In this document: in pieces, positions 16,711 to 27,078 of the stretch
Position numbering within the stretch: the first letter of the stretch is position 1
How the letters are laid out: every line of letters starts with the position of its first letter
Source of the DNA: Tetragenococcus halophilus subsp. flandriensis
GTDB taxonomy: Bacteria; Bacillota; Bacilli; Lactobacillales; Enterococcaceae
Assembly: GCF_030161475.1 (NCBI RefSeq)
Contig: NZ_BSUG01000025.1
Coordinates: forward strand, 1 to 34,756
Reading direction: 5' to 3'
Length of the DNA: 34,756 nucleotides
The notes under the pieces: generated by a model
The model's database searches: none
What the model was told of the DNA's origin: nothing
The model's input: only the letters and a program-made list of their open reading frames with translations
Translations under genes and position numbers: made by a program

Positions 16711-16739
16711 TTGCAAAATCTTGTTTTTACCTTTATGAT
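16711..16739 (+). promoter_or_regulatory. promoter for tgt-yajC
   Basis: TTGCAA at 16711-16716, a 17-bp spacer, and TATGAT at 16734-16739, about 75 bp before the tgt start. Confidence 0.6.
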
Positions 16740-16804
16740 AAAAGGTGGTTTGTAAATATTTTGAAATTTAAGGGTATTTTTAACTGATAAACTTAAGAAA
16801 GTAG

Positions 16805-17959
<1,155 letters not shown>

Positions 17960-18040
17960 CTTTCTAGAAAAATACTAGTGAAAAGTACTTGCTTCTGATA
18001 AAGTAGAGAATGAAATGATAAAAGTTGAGGTGAAAAAATA

Positions 18041-18424
18041 ATGGAAATACTTATAATGCTGGTACCAATCATCATTTTGATGTATTTTATGCAACGTTCT
18101 CAAAAGAAACAGCAAAAAAAACGTCAAGAGGTATTAGATAGCATGCGTCCAGGCAACCAAGTGATAACAATTGGGGGCTTGCATGGCGTAGTTTCAGAAA
18201 TTGATGATGACAAAAAGACAGTAACACTTGATTGTGAAGGAATCTTTTTAGAATTTGATCGTGCGTCTATTCGTACCGTAAAACCAAATTATAGCGAAGA
18301 AACCGCACAAAGTGGTTCAGTACCTCCTACAGATAACACACCAGAACCTTCAGAAGAAGCAAACAATGAAGATAAAAATGCTGGTGATAACGCTCAAGAA
18401 GAAAAAGATGAATCACAAGAATAG
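18041..18424 (+). CDS. yajC: preprotein translocase subunit YajC
   Basis: A 127-residue protein with one N-terminal membrane helix (about residues 3-17), then a basic stretch RSQKKQQKKRQE and the YajC core PGNQVITIGGLHGVV. After residue about 85 the chain becomes very acidic and Ser/Glu/Asn-rich, a longer tail than in the shortest YajC proteins. It assists SecDF at the Sec channel. It follows tgt by 81 bp, the usual order in many bacteria. GAGGTG precedes the ATG. Confidence 0.94.
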   Translation: MEILIMLVPIIILMYFMQRSQKKQQKKRQEVLDSMRPGNQVITIGGLHGVVSEIDDDKKTVTLDCEGIFLEFDRASIRTVKPNYSEETAQSGSVPPTDNTPEPSEEANNEDKNAGDNAQEEKDESQE

Positions 18425-18451
18425 TTGTCTAAAATAAAATCATAAGATTAA

Positions 18452-18479
18452 GGGCTAGTATAGTACTAGTCTTTTTTTA
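18452..18479 (+). terminator. terminator after yajC
   Basis: GGCTAGTA-tag-TACTAGTC with seven T following. Confidence 0.85.
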
Positions 18480-18482
18480 TAT

Positions 18483-18529
18483 AAAAAAGCCTGTATAAAC
18501 AAAGTGAATGGCTCTGTTCATATAGGCTT
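18483..18529 (-). terminator. terminator of the mevalonate operon
   Basis: AAGCCTGTAT at 18487-18496 pairs with ATATAGGCTT at 18520-18529. On the minus strand a T-run follows. The upstream arm lies inside the last codons of fni. Confidence 0.8.
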
Positions 18530-19567
18530 ACGCATACTATATTTTCTGATATCAATATTTCTAGCCTGACACCAATTTTTAGCTTCTCCTGTTAAAATTA
18601 AAGGAACTGATGTTAAATCAGAAGTTTTTAAGGCACCACTCATCGTATAAAGAGTTTGTAATTCACTTTTCCAACGTTCGATAAGTTCAATGGTTGCTTG
18701 GCAACCATTGGTCAGTAGGTAATTTAAAATCGTAGCGGAGATGCCTACCGTTTTGGCACCAAAACAAAGAGATTTAAAAATATCAAAGGCGTTTCGAATC
18801 CCGCCAGATGCGATCAAGTTAAATTCTTGGGAAATTTCATTTGCTTCTAACAAAGACTCGACTGTTGTTTGGCCAAATTGGTCTAAATAATTAAATTCTC
18901 TTTTTTTCCGACGAGCATTTTCGATTTGTGTAAAACTAGTACCGCTGCTACCCGCAATATCAATAGTTTTAACACCTGTAGCTAGTATTTGCTTGATCGT
19001 CTCCCGACTCATACCAAAACCGACTTCTTTGACAATAACCGGAACTTCAATATGCGCTACGATTTCTTCTAGCAAAGAAAGCCAGTGGGTAAAATCGCGA
19101 TCCCCCTCAGGCATTACAAGCTCTTGAGGCGTGTTCAAGTGGATTTGCAAAGCATCTGCTTGGAACAAATCAACTGCTTGTTGCGCGCTTTTTAAAGAAG
19201 AGCCAGCACCTATATTAGCCAATAAAAAACCATCAGGAAATTCTTTTCTAACAATAGAAAAAGAATCTTTGGTCTCAGGTGTTTTTAAGGCGGTGGAAAC
19301 CGAACCTGTAGCCATCATTAAATCAGTTTCTCTGGCGACAACCGCTAACTGCTGGTTGATTTTTTTCGTCCATTCACTGCCCCCAGTCATCGCATTAATG
19401 AAAAAAGGGCTAGAAAACTCATGCTGGAATAATTCAGTACTAATCGATACATCGCTAAAACGATTTGAAGTAAAAGATTGGTGGACAATCCTTACTTCAT
19501 CAAAGTCATTATGATGCGGCTTGTGGAATGCTTTTGCAAGTGAAACATGTTCATCTTTTCGGTTCAT
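18518..19567 (-). CDS. fni: type 2 isopentenyl-diphosphate delta-isomerase
   Basis: Interconverts IPP and DMAPP using FMN and NADPH. The 349-residue TIM-barrel protein has FFINAMTGGSEWTKKIN, LANIGAGSS, QIHLNTPQE, IVKEVGFGMS, IDIAGSSGTSF and ASGGIRNAFDIFK, the expected FMN and substrate segments. ATG overlaps the upstream mvaK2 stop by 4 nt. It closes the four-gene mevalonate operon. It is unrelated to the metal-dependent type 1 isomerase. Confidence 0.96.
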   Translation of the reverse strand: MNRKDEHVSLAKAFHKPHHNDFDEVRIVHQSFTSNRFSDVSISTELFQHEFSSPFFINAMTGGSEWTKKINQQLAVVARETDLMMATGSVSTALKTPETKDSFSIVRKEFPDGFLLANIGAGSSLKSAQQAVDLFQADALQIHLNTPQELVMPEGDRDFTHWLSLLEEIVAHIEVPVIVKEVGFGMSRETIKQILATGVKTIDIAGSSGTSFTQIENARRKKREFNYLDQFGQTTVESLLEANEISQEFNLIASGGIRNAFDIFKSLCFGAKTVGISATILNYLLTNGCQATIELIERWKSELQTLYTMSGALKTSDLTSVPLILTGEAKNWCQARNIDIRKYSMRKPI

Positions 19568-20655
19568 TTGGGTCCTCCTCGATAATGGTAAACATGTAAA
19601 GGTAAGGGTATAATGTCAGCTTTTTCCCATTTGCTCATTAAAGGCAGAATTCCTGTCTTTTGGTCGGCGATCACAATGCCACAATCACCACCGCCGGCTC
19701 CCGAAGATTTTGCTGCGCCGCCACAATTTTCTGCTAGATCGCACAATTGTTTTAAAGCGGGGGTTTCAATCACAACATTTGTTGCCTTAGCTAAGTTTTG
19801 CAGTAGTGTCCGATTTTTTCTAATCATTTTTTTTATTTTTGTCACATCATCTTTAATAAAGCCATCCATTAAATCTTTTACACAACGATGACTGTCAGTT
19901 AAAAATTGTTCATAATTTTTTTGTATATCATCTTTATCTTCTTTGGACTGATTCACCTGATCGACTAAATCAGAAGTAGAGGCTGGACTACCTGTCCAAC
20001 CGATTAATAAACGCATATTTTTAGGAGACTGAAGTGGTTGAATAGAAAGTTTTGGCCAATCGCTTTTAAGTAGATCACTGATTTGCCAAGTTTCTTGTCT
20101 TTTTTTTACCCACTTATGATCAAAAGTTGAAAAAGCTAACCAGCCGCCAAAGCAACTAGCAGCAATATCGCCACAAGAACCGTTTCCTTGCACAGCGAGG
20201 TGAGCCAAGGCAGCAATTTTAAATTGCATCAGTGGATCCATCTGCAAATCATAAAACAAATTCAGTGCTTTAACTGTTCCTACCGTAACTGCACCGCTTG
20301 AACCTAAGCCATATTTACGCCCACTAGAATTATCGAGTTCACTGGTAACTTTTAAATGATAAAAACTTAATAAAGTCCCTTGTTCCTTAGCATAGCGTTC
20401 GGTTAAACGTATAGCAGCTAAAATATAATGGAAAGGATTTTCACGATGATCTAAAACCAGTTCTCCATCTCTTCTTGTCCAGCGAATTGGTAAGTCACTA
20501 TACTGCTGGGATTGAATACTGCCGTTTTCTGTTGCACTTTCGATAGTTACATTAATAAATTGGTCAACAGCTGCTATGATCGCCAGATGACCCGGTTCAA
20601 CAACAGCGTATTCGCCTGCAATATACAATTTTCCCGGGGTAGAGACCTCAATCAT
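19564..20655 (-). CDS. mvaK2: phosphomevalonate kinase
   Basis: Phosphorylates phosphomevalonate to diphosphomevalonate. The 363-residue GHMP kinase starts with PGKLYIAGEYAVVEPGHLAI. It carries the ATP loop YGLGSSGAVTVGTVKAL and the C-terminal KSSGAGGGDCGI, as in Gram-positive MvaK2. Its ATG overlaps the mvaD stop by 4 nt, and fni overlaps its own stop. Confidence 0.96.
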   Translation of the reverse strand: MIEVSTPGKLYIAGEYAVVEPGHLAIIAAVDQFINVTIESATENGSIQSQQYSDLPIRWTRRDGELVLDHRENPFHYILAAIRLTERYAKEQGTLLSFYHLKVTSELDNSSGRKYGLGSSGAVTVGTVKALNLFYDLQMDPLMQFKIAALAHLAVQGNGSCGDIAASCFGGWLAFSTFDHKWVKKRQETWQISDLLKSDWPKLSIQPLQSPKNMRLLIGWTGSPASTSDLVDQVNQSKEDKDDIQKNYEQFLTDSHRCVKDLMDGFIKDDVTKIKKMIRKNRTLLQNLAKATNVVIETPALKQLCDLAENCGGAAKSSGAGGGDCGIVIADQKTGILPLMSKWEKADIIPLPLHVYHYRGGPK

Positions 20656-21644
20656 TTTGCCACTTCCGTTTCTAAAGTTTCCATTCCTTTTCCTGCATAA
20701 GCCATCACTAGCTGTTCTGCAGGAAATTCCTTTTGCAACTCATTATAGATCTTTTGGCTATCTTTTTTTTGACAAAGAACTTTTACATTGGGGCCTGCAT
20801 CCATAGTAAAATAACAATCTTGCCCCGCCTGACGCATGGCGTGTACTTTATTCATTGCTCTTAGACTATCAGGCGTCCAATAAGTAAAGGGAGGAGAAGC
20901 CGCTAGAGTAGTTGCGTGCATTTTTAAACAATTACTTTCAGTCACTTCGCCTAAAGCTTGAAAATCGTGTTTAGCAATGGCTTCTCTTGCTTTTTTTATA
21001 TCTGCATCAACGTTTTTTACCCAATCGGTATAATAAGTTGAAGTGTCTACTGTACGTTGCATACCATTTCTACTAGAAATATCTTTGGCTTTATCATTAA
21101 TGAGAATAAAAATCATCGCGAGTTCATCTTCCCAATGACTAGACGGTACAGGCAAAGCGTAAGAGTTTTGGTCAGAGTCTCCTTTTTCCCATTCGACAAA
21201 TCCGCCGTAGATGCTTCGACAAGCAGAGCCAGATCCCTTTCTAGCCAAACGAGATAGCTCTTTATCGGAAAGGTTAAGATGTAAAGCATCGTTACACGCA
21301 CCGGCTAAAGCAGCTAAGCCACTGGCAGAAGAAGCCAAACCAGCTGCTGTGGGAACAAAATTTTGACTTTGAACAATGGCATATTCAAAAAACTGGCTTT
21401 GTTCACGAACTAAGTCTAAAAACCGCCTAACTTTTTCTGTAGACTTTTCGTCTTGCAATTGACCATCAAGATAAAAGCTGTCAGCTGTATAGTCCTTAGA
21501 AAAAGAAACACTTGTTTCAGTATAAAAAGCATCTAATGTTAAAGATAAACTATTATTCATAGGTAAAATCAACTGTTGATCTTTTTTGCCCCAGTATTTA
21601 ATTAGCGCGATGTTAGTAAATGCTCTAGCTTTTCCATTATGCAT
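20652..21644 (-). CDS. mvaD: diphosphomevalonate decarboxylase
   Basis: ATP-dependent decarboxylation of diphosphomevalonate to IPP. The 330-residue protein shows NIALIKYWGKKD near residues 12-23, NNSLSLTLD, the phosphate loop PTAAGLASSASGLAALA, GSACRSIYGGFVEW and TMDAGPNVKVL. It overlaps mvaK1 by 8 nt at its start and mvaK2 by 4 nt at its end, so the operon is strongly coupled. Confidence 0.97.
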   Translation of the reverse strand: MHNGKARAFTNIALIKYWGKKDQQLILPMNNSLSLTLDAFYTETSVSFSKDYTADSFYLDGQLQDEKSTEKVRRFLDLVREQSQFFEYAIVQSQNFVPTAAGLASSASGLAALAGACNDALHLNLSDKELSRLARKGSGSACRSIYGGFVEWEKGDSDQNSYALPVPSSHWEDELAMIFILINDKAKDISSRNGMQRTVDTSTYYTDWVKNVDADIKKAREAIAKHDFQALGEVTESNCLKMHATTLAASPPFTYWTPDSLRAMNKVHAMRQAGQDCYFTMDAGPNVKVLCQKKDSQKIYNELQKEFPAEQLVMAYAGKGMETLETEVAK

Positions 21645-22569
21645 ATTGGTAAACTCCTAATCCTTGTATCCAACTTTCTTTTATGCCTCTTTCTTGTAAA
21701 AGTTGAGCTAATTCTACAGCCTCTTCTTTTGTTTTAGTTAAGGCTAAAAAGCAACCGCCGCGGCCTCCGCCAGTTAACTTTGCTCCTAATGCGCCGTTTT
21801 CTAAAGAAAATTGGATCAAATCATCCAACAGATTATTGCTGACTGTTAATGATCGTAAATGATTTTGTGCTTGGTTCATAACTTCGCCTAAAATTTCCGG
21901 CTGGTTCGTGATGATAGCTTCTTTTGCTTGTTCAGTTAATAAGCCCAGTTCTTCGATTGCATGACTAGTTTGCTTATGAAATGTTTTTAACCGTTGGGAG
22001 ACAGACTTAACAGCTGCTCTTGTTTGGCCAAGAACTCCCGTATCAGCCACGAGTAAGTAAGCGTCAATATTCATCGGAAAGGTAGTGAATTGTTTATGCT
22101 CAAAAAAAATAGGTTCCTTGCTGCTAGCAGCCGCAGCATCCATTCCACTAGGATTACCGTGTGCAATTTTTTCGGCATAATCAGTAAAAGATAATAAGGT
22201 TTCTTGATCAAGATATTGTTCTTTCCATGCAAAAAAAGCGCGCGTAATGGCAATAGCAACAGCAGCACTTGATCCCATGCCCCTAGCAACGGGAATAGTG
22301 CTATTGATATTTAACTGAAAATTAGGTGTATGTAAATAAGTTTGTAATTTATAAGTTAGTTCTTTGATACTTTGTAGATTTTCAGGTGCGTCTGTTAAAT
22401 AACCTATATAATAACGTGACATTAAAAAGTTTTTGGGCGCCTGTTGCACAGTCACATGAATCTGTGTGTCATTAAAAGGGAGAACAATAGCAGCTTTGTC
22501 ATAAACAGCAGAGTGTTCTCCAATTAAAATGATTTTTCCATTTGATCGACCGTTTCCCTGAAATAACAT
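21637..22569 (-). CDS. mvaK1: mevalonate kinase
   Basis: First step of the lower mevalonate pathway. The 310-residue GHMP kinase has GKIILIGEHSAVYDKAAIVLP at the N-terminus, the ATP loop PVARGMGSSAAVAIAI, and the C-terminal LTGGGRGGCFLAL. ATG with AGAGG about 7 nt upstream. It is the first gene of the operon; I could not find a convincing promoter in the 216 bp upstream, which is AT-rich. Confidence 0.96.
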   Translation of the reverse strand: MLFQGNGRSNGKIILIGEHSAVYDKAAIVLPFNDTQIHVTVQQAPKNFLMSRYYIGYLTDAPENLQSIKELTYKLQTYLHTPNFQLNINSTIPVARGMGSSAAVAIAITRAFFAWKEQYLDQETLLSFTDYAEKIAHGNPSGMDAAAASSKEPIFFEHKQFTTFPMNIDAYLLVADTGVLGQTRAAVKSVSQRLKTFHKQTSHAIEELGLLTEQAKEAIITNQPEILGEVMNQAQNHLRSLTVSNNLLDDLIQFSLENGALGAKLTGGGRGGCFLALTKTKEEAVELAQLLQERGIKESWIQGLGVYQYA

Positions 22570-22785
22570 GTTGTGCCTCTTTCTGTTTTCATTTTTTATC
22601 CTTTAAATATTCTACTAAATTAATAGGCTCTCGTTAAGTATTCAAAACGTTTTATAAGAAAAAAAGTCAAATCTTAAGGTTTTTTAGAAGTAAAAAACTG
22701 GAATATCTTAGTTAATGATCCTAGTTTTATAGAAGGTTAGAGTGACTAAGTTAGGAAAAAATATTTGGCAAACAGAAGGGATGTT

Positions 22786-22914
22786 ATGAGCGTGATTGTG
22801 TTAGCAGGTACGATTGGTGCAGGAAAATCCAGTTTAACAGCGCTATTAGCTAAACATTTAGGGAGTCAAGCTTTTTATGAATCAGTCGAAGAAAGTGAGT
22901 GTTTTAATTTGTGA
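22786..22914 (+). pseudogene. 5' remnant of a deoxynucleoside kinase gene (dAK/dGK family)
   Basis: A 42-codon frame with AGAAGGG 5 nt before ATG. It encodes [18 protein letters not shown], an intact P-loop, and FYESVEES, which aligns with the start of Firmicutes deoxyadenosine/deoxyguanosine kinases (normally 200 or more residues, FYESVDDN at this point). It then runs to TGA. I see no continuation in any frame downstream. An inverted repeat, GTGAAAAAA (22911-22919) and TTTTTTCAC (22936-22944), begins at the stop. This is most likely a truncated remnant; a real 42-residue peptide is less likely. Confidence 0.75.
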
Positions 22915-23104
22915 AAAAAAGTCATATTATTCGTCTTTTTTCACAAATAAATTTTTGTAGGTGATTTTTCTATGATTCAAATCCTTTTATCTAGTTTTTC
23001 ATGTGAATTTCCTTGCAATTCTTTAGGTTGTGCAAAAATTATTGATAGTTCTTATCTTCACAATCTTGATATATTATATATGTAAAATAAGGGAGGAAAA
23101 ACAG

Positions 23105-24436
23105 ATGGCAAAAACAGTAATTATAGGAACGAATCATGCAGGTCTGGCAGCAGCAAACGCTATTTTAGATAATTCAGATCAAGAAGTTGTGATGATTGAG
23201 CGTAATGAAAATTTTAGTTATTTAAGTTGTGGTACTGCTTTATGGGTAGGTAAACAAATTGATAGTGTAGATGGCTTATTTTATACTAACCGTGAAGACT
23301 TTGAAGCTAAAGGGGCTAAAGTACGAACACAAACAACTGTTGAATATATTGACTTTGACAAAAAAGTTGTTCACGCAATAACACAACAAGGTGACAAAGT
23401 CGAAGAAAGTTATGACAAACTAGTTTTAGCTACAGGATCTATTCCGATTTCTCCTAAGGTGCCTGGTCGTGAATTAGAAAACATTACCTTTATGAAAAAG
23501 TATGAAGAAGGTCAAAATATAGACCAAATGTTTGAAAACGAAAATGTGAAAAATATCGCAGTTATTGGCGCTGGTTATATCGGTGTAGAAATGGCAGAAG
23601 CTGCTAAACGTCGTAATAAAAATGTATTGTTATTTGATGCCTTAGACCGTTGTCTACCTAATTATTATGATACTTGGTTTACTGATGATATGGATAAAAA
23701 TTTGGCTGATCATGGTATTGAGTTGCACTATGATGAATTAGTAAAGGAATATAAAGGTTCAGACAAAGTGGAACAGATCGTGACTGAAAAAGGCGAATAT
23801 GACGTTGACTTAGTTATTAACGCGATCGGTTTTTTACCTAACAATCAATTGGCAAAAGATCATTTAGAATTGTTTGCAAACGGAGCTTATCTAGTAGATC
23901 GTCATCAACAAACAAGTGATCCGGATGTTTATGCAGTAGGAGATTGTGCGACTGTTTACTCAAATGCTTTACAGGGAACGACTTATATTGCTCTAGCATC
24001 AAATGCTCTACGTACAGGCATTGTTGCTGGTGAAAATATTGCTGGCAATCCTGTAGAATCGCCAGGAGTTCAAGGATCAAACGGTATTTCAATCTTTGGA
24101 CATCATATGGTATCAACTGGTTATTCTGTGGAGTCGGCAGCTAAATTTAATTTAGATGTTAAATATACAGATATTGAAGACACACAAAAACCAGAATTTA
24201 TGAAAGAAAATGACTCGGTAAAATTACGTATTGTCTATGAAACGACATCTAGACGTATTGTAGGCGCGCAAATGTCTTCGACAACAACAGATATTTCTAT
24301 GGCGATTCATATGTTCTCGCTAGCGATTGAACGCCAAGTAACGATTGACGAATTGGGTATGCTTGATTTATTCTTCTTACCACATTTCAACCAACCATAT
24401 AATTATATTAATAAAGCCGCTCTAGCTGCTGAATAA
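23105..24436 (+). CDS. nox: NADH oxidase, probably H2O-forming (NoxE-like)
   Basis: Oxidises NADH with O2, regenerating NAD+. The 443-residue flavoprotein has the FAD-binding start VIIGTNHAG with His11, the single redox cysteine in SYLSCGTALWVG (Cys42), and the NADH-binding Rossmann motif AVIGAGYIGVEMAEAAKRR. DVYAVGDCATVYSNALQ contacts FAD, and the C-terminus has LFFLPHFNQPYNYINKAAL. The sequence resembles lactococcal NoxE more than NADH peroxidase or CoA-disulfide reductase. ATG 23105 follows GGGAGG; an in-frame upstream start at 23030 would add 25 hydrophobic residues with no ribosome site. It is monocistronic and followed by a strong terminator. Confidence 0.93.
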   Translation: MAKTVIIGTNHAGLAAANAILDNSDQEVVMIERNENFSYLSCGTALWVGKQIDSVDGLFYTNREDFEAKGAKVRTQTTVEYIDFDKKVVHAITQQGDKVEESYDKLVLATGSIPISPKVPGRELENITFMKKYEEGQNIDQMFENENVKNIAVIGAGYIGVEMAEAAKRRNKNVLLFDALDRCLPNYYDTWFTDDMDKNLADHGIELHYDELVKEYKGSDKVEQIVTEKGEYDVDLVINAIGFLPNNQLAKDHLELFANGAYLVDRHQQTSDPDVYAVGDCATVYSNALQGTTYIALASNALRTGIVAGENIAGNPVESPGVQGSNGISIFGHHMVSTGYSVESAAKFNLDVKYTDIEDTQKPEFMKENDSVKLRIVYETTSRRIVGAQMSSTTTDISMAIHMFSLAIERQVTIDELGMLDLFFLPHFNQPYNYINKAALAAE

Positions 24437-24451
24437 TTATGAACTAAAATT

Positions 24452-24506
24452 AAAAGCTAGCAAGTAAGAGGAATGTCTATTTTCCTTCTTACTTGCTAGC
24501 TTTTTT
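24452..24506. terminator. bidirectional terminator after nox
   Basis: AAAAGCTAGCAAGTAAGA pairs with TCTTACTTGCTAGCTTTT around a 17-nt loop, with T-run and A-run flanks. It serves nox and the convergent amidohydrolase operon. Confidence 0.92.
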
Positions 24507-24528
24507 GTTCAAATACGGTATTGAAAAT

Positions 24529-25740
24529 TTATTTAGAAGAATAAAAATTTCCTTCATGCATTAGTGTTCTTTTTTCCGGTATGCGAGCTGCGACTTGCGC
24601 GCTACATATAGCATCAGTAAAGACAAAACTGGCTGTATCACCGACCTCGGGCCACTGTTTCTGTCCATTTTCATCAAGGGGTGTAAGATTATTGGTAATT
24701 AAACTTAAACTTTGCCTTAAAGCTTGCTCATTACTTTTTCCAGTATAATCACAATAATTACGTAGTTTTTCTACTACATCTCCTGATACATAAGGGCTCC
24801 ACGAATCATAAAATCCATCACATCCTATACCCACAAAAATATCAGCCTTTTGTAAGGCTTCGATAGGTAAGAGCTTTTTCTTCATGCTGATAGGAATGGT
24901 TGTAAGAATCTGAACTGCGTGCTCCTGTAAGCGTGGATAGATGTTTTCCCATGCTTTATTGGATAAGTCGCATAAACCAAAAGCATGACTAAAGCCTGTT
25001 TTTCCTTTAAAGTCTTGTTCTTCAACCATGTCTAACCACTTATCCATTGTATAATAGCCTAATTGACCAGGATCATGAAAATGCGTGTCAACATCTACTT
25101 GGAATTCCTTGGCAATGTCCATCGTTATTTGTAAAGAATGTTCAATATCCTGATCAATTCCTCCTGGATCTAAAGCGCCCAACATGCTTGCCCCTGAATT
25201 TAATGCTTTCCTTAATAAATCAGGCATTTCAGGATGGGCAAGCAAACCATGTTGAGGGAAAGCGATAATGTCAGCTGTTAAATATTTTTCATATTTTTTC
25301 AACGCTTTTTTAACACCTTCAAGGTTTTTTAAGCCGATGAAAGGATCAATATTAACATGGGTACGGATGTGATCTACGCCACTAGCCAAATATTTTTCTA
25401 TCATTGTAGAAGCTCGTTGTTCAGTGGTTTCCGCTAATTTCGTTAATTCTTCTGCTTCTAACTTTAAGCGGTGTGCTAAATTTTTACTAGGTATACAAGC
25501 TTTCCAAGGCAAGGATAGGTAGGTTTTATCTAAATGGTTATGCATATCTTTGAAGGCTGGTAAACACAGTTGTCCTTTCATATCAATACCAGCTTCTTCT
25601 GAGCTTTGCTTAGTCGGTATGATTTGTGTAATTTTTTTGTCGTCGATTCTTAAATCGAATAATTCTGTCTTTGTTTGTAATCGATGCCGGTTATCAAAGT
25701 ATTCTCCGGTTTCTAAGCGCACATTTTTTAATATTTTCAT
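24529..25740 (-). CDS. CodA-like metal-dependent amidohydrolase, copy 2 of operon
   Basis: A 403-residue amidohydrolase-superfamily enzyme resembling cytosine deaminase in layout. It has the first metal pair His67/His69 (DMHNHLDKTYL), HIRTHVNID, AFPQHGLLAHP, DTHFHDPG (His220), SHAFG (His252) and GIGCDG (Asp308). CodA has HCDE where this protein has HFHD, so the usual catalytic Glu is replaced, and SFGHD is changed to GIGCD. It may therefore hydrolyse or deaminate a substrate other than cytosine. Its ATG overlaps the paralogous upstream gene by 4 nt. No signal peptide; cytosolic. Substrate unknown. Confidence 0.85.
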   Translation of the reverse strand: MKILKNVRLETGEYFDNRHRLQTKTELFDLRIDDKKITQIIPTKQSSEEAGIDMKGQLCLPAFKDMHNHLDKTYLSLPWKACIPSKNLAHRLKLEAEELTKLAETTEQRASTMIEKYLASGVDHIRTHVNIDPFIGLKNLEGVKKALKKYEKYLTADIIAFPQHGLLAHPEMPDLLRKALNSGASMLGALDPGGIDQDIEHSLQITMDIAKEFQVDVDTHFHDPGQLGYYTMDKWLDMVEEQDFKGKTGFSHAFGLCDLSNKAWENIYPRLQEHAVQILTTIPISMKKKLLPIEALQKADIFVGIGCDGFYDSWSPYVSGDVVEKLRNYCDYTGKSNEQALRQSLSLITNNLTPLDENGQKQWPEVGDTASFVFTDAICSAQVAARIPEKRTLMHEGNFYSSK

Positions 25741-26987
25741 CCGCGGTAAGCTCCTTTCAATGCAATATCTGTTTGATAAATGATTTCACCAGCAGAAACT
25801 ACTGTTGAGATAGGGCACTGGCGGGCGATCATATGAGCACTACTTACGGCATCTACTAAGATAAGGTTTGCTTGATCACCGATTTGTGGCCAAACTTGTT
25901 TTCCGTATTCATTTAAAGGAGTGATCCCGCCACTAGCATATTTTAAAGATTGGCTGATTTGGTATTCGTTGATATAACCGCAACGTTCAATAAATAAATT
26001 TAATTTTTGAATCGTATCGCCAGTACCAAAAGGAGACCAGTGATCTGTTAAACTATCATGACCGAAAGAAACAGCGACACCGTTGTCGTATAATTTTTTA
26101 ACTGGAAGGGTAAGATTTTCATCACTAATGACCACTGTGGTGGTGACGTCAACCTTATTTTTAGCCATCCGTTGCATTAATTCATCTAATTCATTGTCAT
26201 TAACACCTGCTAAAGCAAATGCATGACTCAGAGTGACTGGTTGAGAGAAGTTTTTTTGCTCAATAAAATCTAAGATACGATGGATTTCAAAAGCTCCTAG
26301 TGTATCACGATCGTGTAGATGCATATCAATGCCAACATTATATTTTTCGGCTAAAGCAAAAGTTGTCGTTAAAACCTCGCCGATATTGCGGTCTAAAGAA
26401 GCAGGATCTACGCCACCAATGTGAGTAACACCTAATTTTAATGCATCCTCTAAGACACTTGAAAATTCTGAACCATTACGTAGCAATCCGTGCTGAGGAA
26501 AAGCAACAATTTCATAAGTAATCTGATTTTCATAAGCCTGTAAAACACGCTTAACCAATTGTACATGTTTCGTTTTAATCTGCGGGTCTACGTTTACGTG
26601 CGTACGGATGTGCGTGTGTCCGAGCCGAATGTAATGTTGTACCATAGCATGGGCACGTTGTTCAGCAACTTCTAATTGTTCTGGCAATAATGTTTGCTCT
26701 TCTTCTAAACGAGTATAGATACCATTTTTTGCCGGAATAGGGGCTTGCCAACCATTGCCAAAATAAGTTTTGTCGATATGAATATGCATTTCACGTAAGC
26801 TAGGTAGTAATAGCTGCTTTTTAGCGTCTACCGTGACATCCGCTGCTTCTTGTAAATGAGGACCGATTTTGGTAAAGCGACCTTCCTCTATTAATAGGTC
26901 TGTTATTTCAGTGTTTGTTTTTATCACTACTTCATCTTTTGTTTGATAACTAGTTTCTAGTCGAGCGTTTCGGATCAATTGTTTCAT
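25737..26987 (-). CDS. CodA-like metal-dependent amidohydrolase, copy 1 of operon
   Basis: A 416-residue paralogue of the next gene. It has His68/His70 (MHIHIDKTYF), HIRTHVNVD, AFPQHGLLRNG, DMHLHDRD (His223, His225, Asp226), SHAFA (His255) and SFGHDS (Asp311). As in its partner, the CodA HCDE signature is HLHD. The two proteins are clearly related yet diverged along their whole length. This suggests two substrates or two successive steps rather than a fresh duplication. ATG with AAGGAG upstream. The divergent PucR-type regulator starts 91 bp away and is the likely controller. Confidence 0.85.
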   Translation of the reverse strand: MKQLIRNARLETSYQTKDEVVIKTNTEITDLLIEEGRFTKIGPHLQEAADVTVDAKKQLLLPSLREMHIHIDKTYFGNGWQAPIPAKNGIYTRLEEEQTLLPEQLEVAEQRAHAMVQHYIRLGHTHIRTHVNVDPQIKTKHVQLVKRVLQAYENQITYEIVAFPQHGLLRNGSEFSSVLEDALKLGVTHIGGVDPASLDRNIGEVLTTTFALAEKYNVGIDMHLHDRDTLGAFEIHRILDFIEQKNFSQPVTLSHAFALAGVNDNELDELMQRMAKNKVDVTTTVVISDENLTLPVKKLYDNGVAVSFGHDSLTDHWSPFGTGDTIQKLNLFIERCGYINEYQISQSLKYASGGITPLNEYGKQVWPQIGDQANLILVDAVSSAHMIARQCPISTVVSAGEIIYQTDIALKGAYRG

Positions 26988-27078
26988 TTTTTCACTCCTT
27001 AAAAATTGGTTTATTTATTGTTTCTATCTTTTAAATCATATATACTTATACAAATTATTAAAGAAAGAAGTGTTTGCC

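Noticed and set aside
23024-23046. Rex-type operator upstream of nox
   Set aside because: TTGTGCAA is present, but the second half-site TTCACAA is not found at the right spacing.
23030-23104. N-terminal extension of NADH oxidase
   Set aside because: The 25 extra residues are hydrophobic and lack a ribosome site; ATG 23105 has GGGAGG and matches family starts.
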